A DNA stretch of 64,000 bases, from NCBI GenBank assembly GCA_040222995.1, contig JAVKBW010000053.1:248001-312000 (forward strand). The letters are read 5' to 3'. The notes under the pieces were generated by a model. The model searched no databases. It had not been told where the DNA came from and saw nothing but the letters and a program-made list of their open reading frames with translations. Source of the DNA: JAVKBW01 sp040222995 (GTDB lineage Bacteria > Pseudomonadota > Alphaproteobacteria > UBA8366 > Aestuariispiraceae). This document shows, piece after piece, positions 43,765 through 52,208 of this stretch (its first letter is position 1; each line of letters starts with the position of its first letter). A program made the translations under genes and the position numbers.

Positions 43765-45366
43765 TCACCAGGTCAGCGCTTCCGCTTCGTCGATTTCGAT
43801 CATGGTCGGGCCGTTCGACGATGCGGCATCCTTCAGTTTCGCCATCAGATCGTCGAGCGTGGCGGCTTTGCCGGTCGTCCAGCCATATCCATTTGCGATG
43901 GTCTGAAAATCCGGCGTGTAGATATCGACGCCGATCTGCGGCAGGTCGCGGCTTCCCATGTATTCGCGAATTTCCTGGTAGCCGATATTGTTCCAGACGA
44001 TCAGGATGACCGGCAGATCGATTTCCCGCGCCGAGGCCATCTCGTTGATGGTGAATTGCAAGCCGCCATCACCGGCAAAGGCGATGACCGGTCTGTCCGG
44101 CCGACCTATTTTTGCACCGATGGCCGCCGGCAGGGCATAGCCCAGCGTGCCGTAACCGGTCGCCGAATTGAAATAGGACCGGGTTTTGGCTGTCCGCAGG
44201 AACTGGTTGGCGGAATAGATTGGCTGGGTCGAATCACCGGCGATCACGGCGTCCGGCAGCGCCTCGAAAATCGCGTCAAACACCTTTTTGTGCTGCTTGC
44301 CGCGGGCGTCCAGCAGGTCGTCCGTCGTTGACGACAATTGTTCCACCCGCCAGGTATCGGCCGGTTTCGGCCCCAGCGCCGACAGGGCGTCCGCTAGGGC
44401 TTTCATGGCCGGTCCGGCGTCGCTGAGGATGGCGATTTCCGGCAGGGCATTCCGGGTTAGCTGTTCCGCGTCGATATCGATGCGGACGATTTTTCCGGTC
44501 AGGGCGGGGTCGCTTCCATCCAGCAGCAAATGCTCGGTTTCGCCGATCTCGGTGCCGACCGCCAGAACGGCGTCGGCTTCCCGGACGGCTTCGAGTATCG
44601 GCGGATGCGGCAATACGCTGCCGAGGTTCAGCGGGTGGTCGGCGGCGAGGACGCCCTTCGCATTGGTCGTCAGCAGGACCGGCGCGCCTAGCGCATCGAC
44701 AACCGCTTTCGCTTCATCGGTCGCATTCTGTACGCCGCCGCCAAGTAGCACGATGGGTGATTTCGCCTGATGCAGCAGCATGGCGGCTTCATTGATTTTC
44801 GCCGGGTCCGGTCCCGGTTTCGCATAGACCGGCACGATCCGGCGGCGGATATGGTCGCCGGGAGCGGTGATGATATCCAGCGGCAGTTCGATCAGAACCG
44901 GGCGCGGGCGGGCGCTGTTGAATACAGCAAAGGCGCGGGCCAGCACGTCCGGCAGTTCGTCCGGCCGCATCAGGGTGTGGCTGAAGGCGGAAACGCTGCT
45001 CAGCATCCGACGTTGTTCCGGCAGTTCGTGCAGCCTTCCGCCGCCCATGCCAAGCTGCTGTGTGTAGTTGGTGCTGGCGATAACCAGCATGGGTACGGAA
45101 TCGCCATAGGCCTGCCCCATCGCGGTTGCGATATTGGTCAGGCCGGGGCCGGTGATGATGAAACAGCCCGCCGGCTTGCCGGTGGCCCGCGCATAACCGT
45201 CGGCCATGAAGCCGGCCCCCTGTTCATGCCGGGGCGTGATATGGCGTATGCCGCTGTTCGGCAGGCCGCGATACAGTTCCACGGTATGTACGCCGGGAAT
45301 GCCGAAAACCGTGTCGATGCCGTAGCCGGCCATCAGCTCGACCAATACTTCGCCGCAGGTTGTCAT
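43765..45366 (-). CDS. aruI: 5-guanidino-2-oxopentanoate decarboxylase (ThDP enzyme), 533 aa
   Basis: Thiamine-diphosphate enzyme of the acetolactate-synthase superfamily. E48 (PRHEQGAGF) would activate ThDP; the metal motif AFAGDGGLQFTINEM runs to NN about 26 residues later. The start MTTCGEVLVELMAGYGIDTVFGIPG and TNIATAMGQAYGDSVPML match proteins annotated as AruI, not anabolic IlvB. In the arginine transaminase pathway AruI decarboxylates 2-ketoarginine to 4-guanidinobutyraldehyde. The neighbouring guanidinobutyrase gene 17 bp upstream completes the context. GAGGA before ATG 45366. Confidence 0.82.
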   Translation of the reverse strand: MTTCGEVLVELMAGYGIDTVFGIPGVHTVELYRGLPNSGIRHITPRHEQGAGFMADGYARATGKPAGCFIITGPGLTNIATAMGQAYGDSVPMLVIASTNYTQQLGMGGGRLHELPEQRRMLSSVSAFSHTLMRPDELPDVLARAFAVFNSARPRPVLIELPLDIITAPGDHIRRRIVPVYAKPGPDPAKINEAAMLLHQAKSPIVLLGGGVQNATDEAKAVVDALGAPVLLTTNAKGVLAADHPLNLGSVLPHPPILEAVREADAVLAVGTEIGETEHLLLDGSDPALTGKIVRIDIDAEQLTRNALPEIAILSDAGPAMKALADALSALGPKPADTWRVEQLSSTTDDLLDARGKQHKKVFDAIFEALPDAVIAGDSTQPIYSANQFLRTAKTRSYFNSATGYGTLGYALPAAIGAKIGRPDRPVIAFAGDGGLQFTINEMASAREIDLPVILIVWNNIGYQEIREYMGSRDLPQIGVDIYTPDFQTIANGYGWTTGKAATLDDLMAKLKDAASSNGPTMIEIDEAEALTW

Positions 45367-45383
45367 GTATTTTTCCTCTGGAT

Positions 45384-46337
45384 TTAGTCTCTGTATTTCA
45401 CGCCGGGCAGAACACACAGCATTTCGTAAAGCAGGTTGGCCGCCAGCAGGGCGGTGTTGCCGGACGGGTCGTAGGGCGGAGAAACCTCGACAAGATCGCA
45501 GCCGACGAGATCGAGCCCCCGGCATCCGCGAATGATTTCCAACCCCTGAATTGTGGTAAGGCCGCCGACTTCGGGCGTGCCGGTGCCGGGTGCGGATGAC
45601 GGGTCGAGACCGTCGATATCGAAGCTGAGATAAACCGGGCCGCCGCCGACCTTTTCCCGCACTTCCGCCATCAGCGGTTTCAGCGATTTGTACCAGCATT
45701 CCTCGGCCTGAACGACGCGAAAGCCCTGGTCTCGGCACCAGTCGAAATCCTCCGCTGTATAGCCGGTGCCCCTGAGGCCGATCTGGACGACCCGGTCGCA
45801 CTCCAGCAGGCCTTCCTCGACAGCCCGGCGAAACGGCGTGCCGTGGGCGATCCTTTCGCCGAACATATGGTCGTTGACGTCAGCATGGGCATCGATATGC
45901 ACCATCCCGACCGGGCCGTGTTTGCGTTTCAGCGAGCGCAAAACGGGCAGGGCAATGGTGTGGTCGCCACCCAGGGTAATCGGCGTGCAGCCATGGGCCA
46001 GCACCGCGTCATAGGCCTCTTCGATAATGCCCATGCTTTTCTGGATATTGAACGTGTTGATCGCCACATCGCCGATATCGGCAACCTGCAGGCTATCGAA
46101 CGGCGCCGCGCGGGTCGCCATGTTGTAGGGGCGCAGCAGGCAGGATTCGGCGCGAATCTGCCGCGGGCCGAACCGCGCGCCGGCCCGGTTGGAGGTGCCG
46201 ATATCGAAGGGAATGCCGATGAAACAGGCATCGAGCCCCTCGGCCGTTTCCTGTGTCGGCAACCGCATCATGGTCGCCGGACCGCCGAAGCGCGGCATGT
46301 CGTTGCCGCCAAGGGGCTGGTTCAGGTTTCGGGTCAT
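45384..46337 (-). CDS. gbuA: Agmatinase-family ureohydrolase, probably guanidinobutyrase, 317 aa
   Basis: Binuclear manganese hydrolase with ligands H126 (GGDHT), D149, H151 and D153 (HIDAHADVND), and D240, D242 (SFDIDGLDP). Length and the FDIGTSNRAGARFGPRQIR segment fit the agmatinase/guanidinobutyrase group. It is next to the AruI-type decarboxylase, so 4-guanidinobutyrate to GABA plus urea is the likely reaction; agmatinase is the alternative. GGAGGAA precedes ATG 46337. Divergent from panB. Confidence 0.82.
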   Translation of the reverse strand: MTRNLNQPLGGNDMPRFGGPATMMRLPTQETAEGLDACFIGIPFDIGTSNRAGARFGPRQIRAESCLLRPYNMATRAAPFDSLQVADIGDVAINTFNIQKSMGIIEEAYDAVLAHGCTPITLGGDHTIALPVLRSLKRKHGPVGMVHIDAHADVNDHMFGERIAHGTPFRRAVEEGLLECDRVVQIGLRGTGYTAEDFDWCRDQGFRVVQAEECWYKSLKPLMAEVREKVGGGPVYLSFDIDGLDPSSAPGTGTPEVGGLTTIQGLEIIRGCRGLDLVGCDLVEVSPPYDPSGNTALLAANLLYEMLCVLPGVKYRD

Positions 46338-46540
46338 TGCGCATTTCCTCCGTTTTGCGGCATGCCGTACAATTGCAGGAACAGAACCTCTGGAAAAGGG
46401 GGAAAGAACCCCCCAGATATAGCGCCGGCAGTGAACGGTTGCCGCATAAAGCTTGCGACAAATTGGCAGCTTGATGTATGTTGCGCCGCAACAAGACCAA
46501 GAACACTGTCGTATCGGGACAATTCAGCGGGGTTAGGACA

Positions 46541-47398
46541 ATGTCAGGCTATGCACATGACATACCGGGGACGCGGGCGAAAGCGATAACCGTTCCCGAC
46601 ATTCGCGCCCGCAAGGGCGGCGAACCGATTGTCGTTCTGACCGCCTATACCGCGCCGATCGCTAGGCTTCTCGACCCGGAAGTGGATATCATTCTGGTCG
46701 GCGATTCCCTCGGTATGGTTGTTCACGGCATGCCGAACACGCTGGGCGTGACCGTCGACATGATGATTCTGCACGGACAGGCGGTGATGCGCGGTGCATC
46801 GAAGGCGCTGGTCGTGATCGACATGCCGTTCGGCAGTTTCGAGGAATCACCGGAAGTTGCGTTCCGCAACGCCTCCCGGATCATGCAGGAAACCGGCTGC
46901 GCGGCGGTCAAGCTGGAAGGCGGCGTCGATATGGCGCCGACAATCGAATTCCTGACCAGGCGGGGCATTCCGGTGATGGGACATGTCGGTCTGATGCCGC
47001 AGAAAATGAAGGCCGAAGGCGGCTTCAAGACGGTTCGTCTCGACCGGACCGACATCATCATGGAAGACGCGCGGGCCGTCACCGAAGCCGGCGCATTCAG
47101 TCTTGTCATCGAAGGCGTGGTCGAACCGCTGGCCCGAAAGGTGTCGGATTCGATCGCTATTCCCACAATCGGCATCGGTGCATCGGCTGCCTGCGACGGG
47201 CAGGTGCTTGTGGTCGATGACATGATCGGTCTGTTCGATGAAATGAAGCCGAAATTCGTGAAACGGTACGGTGCGGTTGCAGATTCAATTCGCGAGTCCG
47301 TTGCAGCCTATGCCGCCGATGTCAGGGCGCGCCGGTTCCCGAGCGACGAAAACCTTTTCGGTGTCGAACCGCCCAAGGCGGCGGCCTCCCGTTCGTAA
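46541..47398 (+). CDS. panB: 3-methyl-2-oxobutanoate hydroxymethyltransferase, 285 aa
   Basis: First step of pantothenate synthesis, adding a hydroxymethyl group from methylene-THF to 2-oxoisovalerate. VVLTAYTAPIARLLD, LVGDSLGMVVHG, VKLEGGVDMAPTI and MGHVGLMPQ are PanB landmarks. Start at ATG 46541, after AGGA; the frame runs upstream to 46478 but with unrelated residues. panC follows after 6 bp. Confidence 0.95.
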   Translation: MSGYAHDIPGTRAKAITVPDIRARKGGEPIVVLTAYTAPIARLLDPEVDIILVGDSLGMVVHGMPNTLGVTVDMMILHGQAVMRGASKALVVIDMPFGSFEESPEVAFRNASRIMQETGCAAVKLEGGVDMAPTIEFLTRRGIPVMGHVGLMPQKMKAEGGFKTVRLDRTDIIMEDARAVTEAGAFSLVIEGVVEPLARKVSDSIAIPTIGIGASAACDGQVLVVDDMIGLFDEMKPKFVKRYGAVADSIRESVAAYAADVRARRFPSDENLFGVEPPKAAASRS

Positions 47399-47404
47399 CA
47401 GAAA

Positions 47405-48253
47405 ATGACGGTTCTGCCGGTTGCCGAATCCGTCGCTGAATTGCGCGCGCGCATCGCAGCGGAACGCGAAAAGGGACATTCGATTGCCCTCGTTCCGACC
47501 ATGGGCGGTTTGCATGACGGTCATCTGTCGCTGTTCGAATCGGCGCGGGACAGGGCCGACATCGTTGTCGCGACGCTGTTTGTAAACCCGAAACAGTTCG
47601 AACGCGCCGACGACTATTCCGCCTATCCCCGGGATCTTGAGAAGGACCGGAAGTTGATGGCGAGCAAGGGCGTCGACCTGCTCTACGCCCCGGTTCTCTC
47701 GGAAATCTATCCGGACGGATTCGTTACAAAAGTTTCCGTCGGCGGTTTGACGGATTGCCTGTGCGGTGTGCATCGCCCCGGCCATATGGATGGAGTCGCC
47801 ACCGTGGTCGCCAAGCTGCTGATCCAGTCGATGCCCGACATCGCCCTGTTCGGCGAGAAGGATTATCAGCAATTGCTGATGATCAAGCGTCTGGCGAAAG
47901 ACCTCGATCTGCCGGTGCTGATCGAAGGGTTTCCGACCATTCGGGAAAAAGACGGCCTCGCGCTGTCGTCCCGAAACGTTTATCTGACCCCGGAAGAAAG
48001 AAAGATTGCTCCTGTTTTGAACGAGGTTCTGCGGCATGTCGCGGCGACAGCGGCCGACGGGAAGCCGGTCGCCGATGCCTGCAAGAATGGCGTGGCGCGG
48101 CTGCTGGAAGCCGGCTTTTCTTCGGTCGACTATCTGGAAATGCGGGCGGCCGACGATCTTACCCTGCTTCGGATAGCCGACCGGCCGGCCCGCGTGTTCG
48201 CCGCGGCCTATCTCGGAAAGGCGCGGCTGATCGACAATGTCGAGGTTGTGTGA
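47405..48253 (+). CDS. panC: Pantothenate synthetase, 282 aa
   Basis: ATP-dependent ligase of pantoate and beta-alanine. VPTMGGLHDGHLSL has H37 and H40 of the nucleotide-binding signature, and KDGLALSSRNVYL is the second ATP loop. GEKDYQQLLMI is the pantoate-binding part. Full length. Its coupling with PanB links coenzyme A precursor synthesis to methylene-THF, a one-carbon pool that the demethylation enzymes would replenish. Confidence 0.96.
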   Translation: MTVLPVAESVAELRARIAAEREKGHSIALVPTMGGLHDGHLSLFESARDRADIVVATLFVNPKQFERADDYSAYPRDLEKDRKLMASKGVDLLYAPVLSEIYPDGFVTKVSVGGLTDCLCGVHRPGHMDGVATVVAKLLIQSMPDIALFGEKDYQQLLMIKRLAKDLDLPVLIEGFPTIREKDGLALSSRNVYLTPEERKIAPVLNEVLRHVAATAADGKPVADACKNGVARLLEAGFSSVDYLEMRAADDLTLLRIADRPARVFAAAYLGKARLIDNVEVV

Positions 48254-48265
48254 CGGAATTCGGAT

Positions 48266-49600
48266 TTACTTCGCGGCCATGATGCCACGCAGGTAATACG
48301 CCACCTTGCAGGTTCCGCCGGAGTAATTGACCTGCAGCCTGACGAACAGGTCTCTGCCCTTGATCTGTACCGTATCCTTTACGGAATGGATCATCGATCC
48401 CTTGAAATCCACCGAAACGATGCCGTCTTCGATTTTGTATGATATCTGGCCGCCGGTTTGCGGATGCCGCCAGTAGCCTTTGGCCCGCTTTTCCTCAACC
48501 TCCGTTGTATCGAACCTGATTTCGTTGCATTCGGATTCACTGGCGATGGGTTCCAGTTTGTACTGGCCCGGCAGAAACCGCATGTCCTTGCCGGTCAGAA
48601 CCGTCGTGCCGGTTGAGGCGACGCGGTCTGTCGCCACCTGTTTCGCAGGTGCTGACAGGGCATCGATCCTGGCGCGGGCGATCGGGGCGAACACCCCGTC
48701 GGGATAGGACTCCAGATAGGACTGGAACAGGGCGGGATCGGTTTCGGTAACAATTGATGTCCAGAACACGGTTTCCGCATTGCCGGCCGATGCCGCGGCG
48801 GTATCGGACGATTGCGCCGTTCCGTCCTCGGTGAAATAGAAATTGCCTGTCAGCGACGAGCTTTCCCACGGCACCTGCTGTCCGTTCGACCGGTCCATGA
48901 CCTCGATACGCACCCGTTTGAAAACCTCTTCGATCGGTGCGCCGGGCTGGCTCATGGAGCGGACAAGCGCGCGGGTATAGGGAGAGTTTCTGCCGTCGCC
49001 GTCGGCGGCGATTTGCCCGGGCGCTGTGGCATAGGCGAGGATCGTGCCGCTTGGCGCATCCATACGGGCCAGCCCCCGCCCGGCGGCCGACCGGAAACCG
49101 CGCTGGTAGGGATTGTTCCGGCAGGCATCTAGAATGACGATGTTCAGGCTTGTCCGGGAATAGGCGAGCATGTCGAGCATGGCCGAGGTCGACACCGCTT
49201 CAACCGACACGTCCCGTTCCGCCTTGATACGGGCGTCGACGGGCACAAGAAAGTTTTCGCCATCCACCTGCAGGCCGTGGCCGGCATAGAAAATCAGGCT
49301 GACCGTATCTTCACCGGCCTTCGCCAACTCGTCGCCGAAATCGCGGATCGCCCGCCGCATTCCCTTCTGGCTCAGATCGATATGACGGAAGACCTTGAAA
49401 CCAAGGGTCGTCAGTGTATCCGCAACCAGATTGGCGTCGTTGACGGGGTTGTCCAGCGGCTGTTCGGTGTAGGCGCCGTTACCGATGACGAGCGCATAGC
49501 GTGCGGCTTCCGGTGCGCCTACGGCCGGTCGGGCCAGCGACACAACAATCAGCGCAGGAAATACAAAGGCGAACAATACCCGCCATAGCGTCACAATCAC
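48266..49600 (-). CDS. Exported caspase-like (peptidase C14/metacaspase) protein, 444 aa
   Basis: Signal peptide WRVLFAFVFPALIVVSLARPAVGA, then a p20-like caspase domain: YALVIGNGAYTEQPLDNPVNDA, the catalytic H108 (FYAGHGLQ) and C160 (VILDACRNNP). A C-terminal region follows with ESYPDGVFAPIARARIDAL and a final beta-rich domain. Start set at GTG 49600, 7 bases after AGGAGG; TTG 49603 is the alternative. Periplasmic or surface role unknown; other bacterial homologs are often signalling or processing peptidases. Confidence 0.83.
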   Translation of the reverse strand: MIVTLWRVLFAFVFPALIVVSLARPAVGAPEAARYALVIGNGAYTEQPLDNPVNDANLVADTLTTLGFKVFRHIDLSQKGMRRAIRDFGDELAKAGEDTVSLIFYAGHGLQVDGENFLVPVDARIKAERDVSVEAVSTSAMLDMLAYSRTSLNIVILDACRNNPYQRGFRSAAGRGLARMDAPSGTILAYATAPGQIAADGDGRNSPYTRALVRSMSQPGAPIEEVFKRVRIEVMDRSNGQQVPWESSSLTGNFYFTEDGTAQSSDTAAASAGNAETVFWTSIVTETDPALFQSYLESYPDGVFAPIARARIDALSAPAKQVATDRVASTGTTVLTGKDMRFLPGQYKLEPIASESECNEIRFDTTEVEEKRAKGYWRHPQTGGQISYKIEDGIVSVDFKGSMIHSVKDTVQIKGRDLFVRLQVNYSGGTCKVAYYLRGIMAAK

Positions 49601-49731
49601 CAATGTGTCCTCCTTTGCATCGGACAAGGCGAGTGAATGCGGACGAAGTTTACGCCGTATATCGCACGACTGCCAGAGGCCCGCGTTATGGCGGAAGTAA
49701 GATTCTACCGTGGCCTCGTTCCGCACTCGGA

Positions 49732-50499
49732 TTACCCGCAGTCGAGAATCCAGTCTGCTGCTGCGTGAATGTTTTCAACAACGGCGGTCGGATGCGGATC
49801 ATAGGCCTTTTCATCTCCGGCCTGGTATTTTCCGGTCCGAACAAGCACCGCGCGTCCTGCGCCGGCCGCGAGCGCGCCCGCGACATCCGCTTCCGCGTCG
49901 TCGCCGATCATCACACTATCCGCCAGGTCCGTTTTCATGCTGTTTGCGGCGGCTTCGAAGAAACTGCGCGACGGTTTGCCGAGGACAGTGGCCGTCGTAC
50001 CCGAAGCATATTCCAGCGCGGTAACGAACGCCCCGGCATCAATGCTTCGTTTGCCGTCGGCATCGAGGAAAGTCCGGTTTTTGGCAAGCGCGAAAAACGG
50101 CGACCCCTGATCCAGAACGCGGAAGGCGGCGTTCATGGCCGCGAACGTGAAACCGTCCGCCGCATCGCCAACGACCAGTGCGGTTTCCGCGCCATCGGGC
50201 AGGTTCCCGAAATCCTCTTCCAGGGCAGGGTGGATAAGCAGGTGCGGCGTTAACTGTCTGTCGGCCAGAATTCCGCAGGCGGCAGCCGCGGGTGTAAAGA
50301 CTTCATCCCCGTCAATGTGAAGACCCATTCCGGCAAGATGCTCAAGAATCAGCCGCTTCGATTTTCGTGTCGTATTGGTAACGAAGCGAAGCGGCAGGCC
50401 TGCTTCACGCAACCGGTCTATCGCTTCAGCCGCGCCGGAAATCGGCTCGTCGCTGGAATACACAACACCGGAGAGATCAATCAGGACACCGCCTATCAT
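49732..50499 (-). CDS. HAD-IIA phosphatase, LHPP/NagD-like, 255 aa
   Basis: HAD motif I is GGVLIDLSGVVYSSD, where the second Asp of DxD is Ser, as in LHPP-type enzymes; motif II is FVTNTTRKS; motif III LGKPSRSFFE and motif IV MIGDDAEADVAGALAAGAG. The order and length match TIGR01458-type proteins. LHPP-type enzymes hydrolyse phosphohistidine, phospholysine or pyrophosphate. The isolated gene is 131 bp upstream of the caspase-like gene on the same strand. Confidence 0.85.
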   Translation of the reverse strand: MIGGVLIDLSGVVYSSDEPISGAAEAIDRLREAGLPLRFVTNTTRKSKRLILEHLAGMGLHIDGDEVFTPAAAACGILADRQLTPHLLIHPALEEDFGNLPDGAETALVVGDAADGFTFAAMNAAFRVLDQGSPFFALAKNRTFLDADGKRSIDAGAFVTALEYASGTTATVLGKPSRSFFEAAANSMKTDLADSVMIGDDAEADVAGALAAGAGRAVLVRTGKYQAGDEKAYDPHPTAVVENIHAAADWILDCG

Positions 50500-50565
50500 G
50501 GAAACAGGATAACGCGGTTTGTCATCCGATCAAATGCAACATCTGTTTTCGTCAGATGAGGTGCT

Positions 50566-51555
50566 TCAGGCGCCGGTACCCAGATGATACAGGCAGGCGC
50601 CCCGCCTGACGCGCGCCGGAAGGTTGACTGCCAGCACTGTGCCGCCTTTATCAAATTGCACGCTCGTCGGTTCCCTGCCGGGGCTTTCCGGGTAGTGTAT
50701 CAGGGCGGCGGTGTCGCCGGCCTGTACCGTGTCGCCGCAACCGGCGAGAAGCTCGACGACGCCGGGTTCCGGGGCGAAAACGTAGGCGGCATCGGGAAAA
50801 CAGACAGGCGCTGCAGCGCTCCCTTGCACGGGTGGCCCGCCTAGCAGGCCGATTGTCTGAAGTACCCGGCGAACACCCTGCCGGGCCATTTGCAGAATTT
50901 TCGGGTTTACTGCACCGCCGCCGCCGAATTCAGCGAAGACTGAAATCGCGCCTTGCCGTAAGGCTGCAGCGGATGAAAACCCGCCGCCTTCCGACCTGTA
51001 GATGCAGAAATACGGCAGACCGTAGGCGTCCATGATTTTGCGTTTCAGATCGGCCTTCGGATCGTTTTTCTGTATCTGCATCATACCGGTCGGTTTGGCA
51101 TAGGCCATCGACTCGCCGCCGGAATGCAGATCCATGACGAAGTCGCAGCCCGCCATCAGCATGTTTTCGATATAGTCGGCGATGGCAAGGCTGGGAGTTC
51201 CGTCCGGGTCGCCCGGAAACAGGCGGTTCAGATTGCCCTGATCGATCGGCGATGTCCGAAGACCGGCTTCGGCGGCGGGAAAATTCGCCATCGGCATCAG
51301 GATAAGATGGCCAGTGATGTCATCCGGCGAGAGCATGCGAATCAGTTCCGAAACGACAAGCTGGCCTTCGTATTCGTCGCCGTGAACGCCGCCAAGAACG
51401 AGAACCCGGGGACCGTCGCCGTTCCTGATCGACGCGACGGGAATCGGGATTACGCCATAGCCGGACCGGTGCACAGAATGCGGCAGATGCACATATCCGG
51501 TATGCTTGCCGTCGGCCTTGAAATTAATCGTGCTGTACATTGATGTTTCCGGCAT
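50566..51555 (-). CDS. Succinylglutamate desuccinylase/aspartoacylase-family deacylase (DoeB-like), 329 aa
   Basis: Zinc-dependent M14-like amidohydrolase. Zinc ligands H58 and E61 (GGVHGDE) and H144 (VMDLHSGG), with NLNRLFPGDPDGTPS between them, typical of AstE/AspA. Length and the C-terminal beta-rich domain resemble DoeB, which removes acetyl from N-alpha-acetyl-diaminobutyrate in ectoine breakdown. Without doeA or doeC here this remains a suggestion. AGGAGA precedes ATG 51555. Convergence with the PAS gene on the left strand is absent; the two diverge. Confidence 0.8.
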   Translation of the reverse strand: MPETSMYSTINFKADGKHTGYVHLPHSVHRSGYGVIPIPVASIRNGDGPRVLVLGGVHGDEYEGQLVVSELIRMLSPDDITGHLILMPMANFPAAEAGLRTSPIDQGNLNRLFPGDPDGTPSLAIADYIENMLMAGCDFVMDLHSGGESMAYAKPTGMMQIQKNDPKADLKRKIMDAYGLPYFCIYRSEGGGFSSAAALRQGAISVFAEFGGGGAVNPKILQMARQGVRRVLQTIGLLGGPPVQGSAAAPVCFPDAAYVFAPEPGVVELLAGCGDTVQAGDTAALIHYPESPGREPTSVQFDKGGTVLAVNLPARVRRGACLYHLGTGA

Positions 51556-51629
51556 ACTTGCTCTCCTGATTTCGATGCATCAACTCACACACCGATTTTT
51601 TGTGCAATTCAATTTCGCGGCGGGAGGAC

Positions 51630-52130
51630 ATGATTTATTCGACCCTCGATGAGACCGAAATCTGGGTGGAGAAACCGGAAGATCGACGGTATCTGGCGGA
51701 AAACGGCCTGCCGAAGCCGCATCAAAAGGAAGGTTTTGAATTCTGGAAGCTGTATTGCGACGGTGAATCGCTTCCTCATGCGTCCAAAATCGATCCGCTG
51801 CTGATGCCCGTAAGCGTTCTTCCCTGGGTCGATCTTATCGAAGTGAAGCTTTCGCCGCGCCGGTTCCGCATCCGTCTGTGGGGAACCGGCAACGTTTCCG
51901 CCATCGGCAAGGACTACAGCGGAACGCAAATGGAAGAGGCGGGTATGGACGAAGGGGTGCGGCGACTCAATGTCGTTTTCGAAAAACGAATGCCGTATTT
52001 TGCAATTCTGCCCGTTGACTGGCATTCCGACGATTATCGGCACTCGACACATTACAGCGTTCTGGGGTTGCCGTTCCAGGATGAACATGGCGACATTACC
52101 AGAATTTTGTGCATTCTGGGTTTCGGGTAA
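51630..52130 (+). CDS. PAS-domain protein (PAS_5-like), 166 aa
   Basis: Single-domain sensor-type protein. LMPVSVLPWVDLIEVKLSPRRFRIRLWGTGNVSAIGKDYSG and DYRHSTHYSVLGLPFQDEHGDITRILCI resemble the PAS_5 family common in alphaproteobacteria; no output domain is attached. ATG 51630 is chosen for GGGAGG just upstream, though the spacing is short; the frame can extend to GTG 51600. Divergent from the DoeB-like gene, convergent with MttB copy 3. Confidence 0.75.
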   Translation: MIYSTLDETEIWVEKPEDRRYLAENGLPKPHQKEGFEFWKLYCDGESLPHASKIDPLLMPVSVLPWVDLIEVKLSPRRFRIRLWGTGNVSAIGKDYSGTQMEEAGMDEGVRRLNVVFEKRMPYFAILPVDWHSDDYRHSTHYSVLGLPFQDEHGDITRILCILGFG

Positions 52131-52137
52131 CGTGAGA

Positions 52138-52166
52138 CCGCCCACGCGACTGTGTCGCATGGGCGG
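52138..52166. terminator. Strong hairpin between convergent PAS and MttB genes
   Basis: CCGCCCACGCGAC (52138-52150) pairs with GTCGCATGGGCGG (52154-52166) with one mismatch, loop TGT. It is followed by a second GC-rich inverted stretch. No T-tract on either strand, so the end signal may be Rho-dependent or the hairpin may block both polymerases. Confidence 0.5.
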
Positions 52167-52208
52167 CTGATATCGAGGGGCGGCGGGGCCGCCGGAACCT
52201 GAATCGTC

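Noticed and set aside
43765..45366. Anabolic acetolactate synthase (ilvB) as the call for the ThDP enzyme
   Set aside because: The N-terminal and ThDP-region sequence and the adjoining guanidinobutyrase fit AruI; no ilvN or other ilv gene is near.
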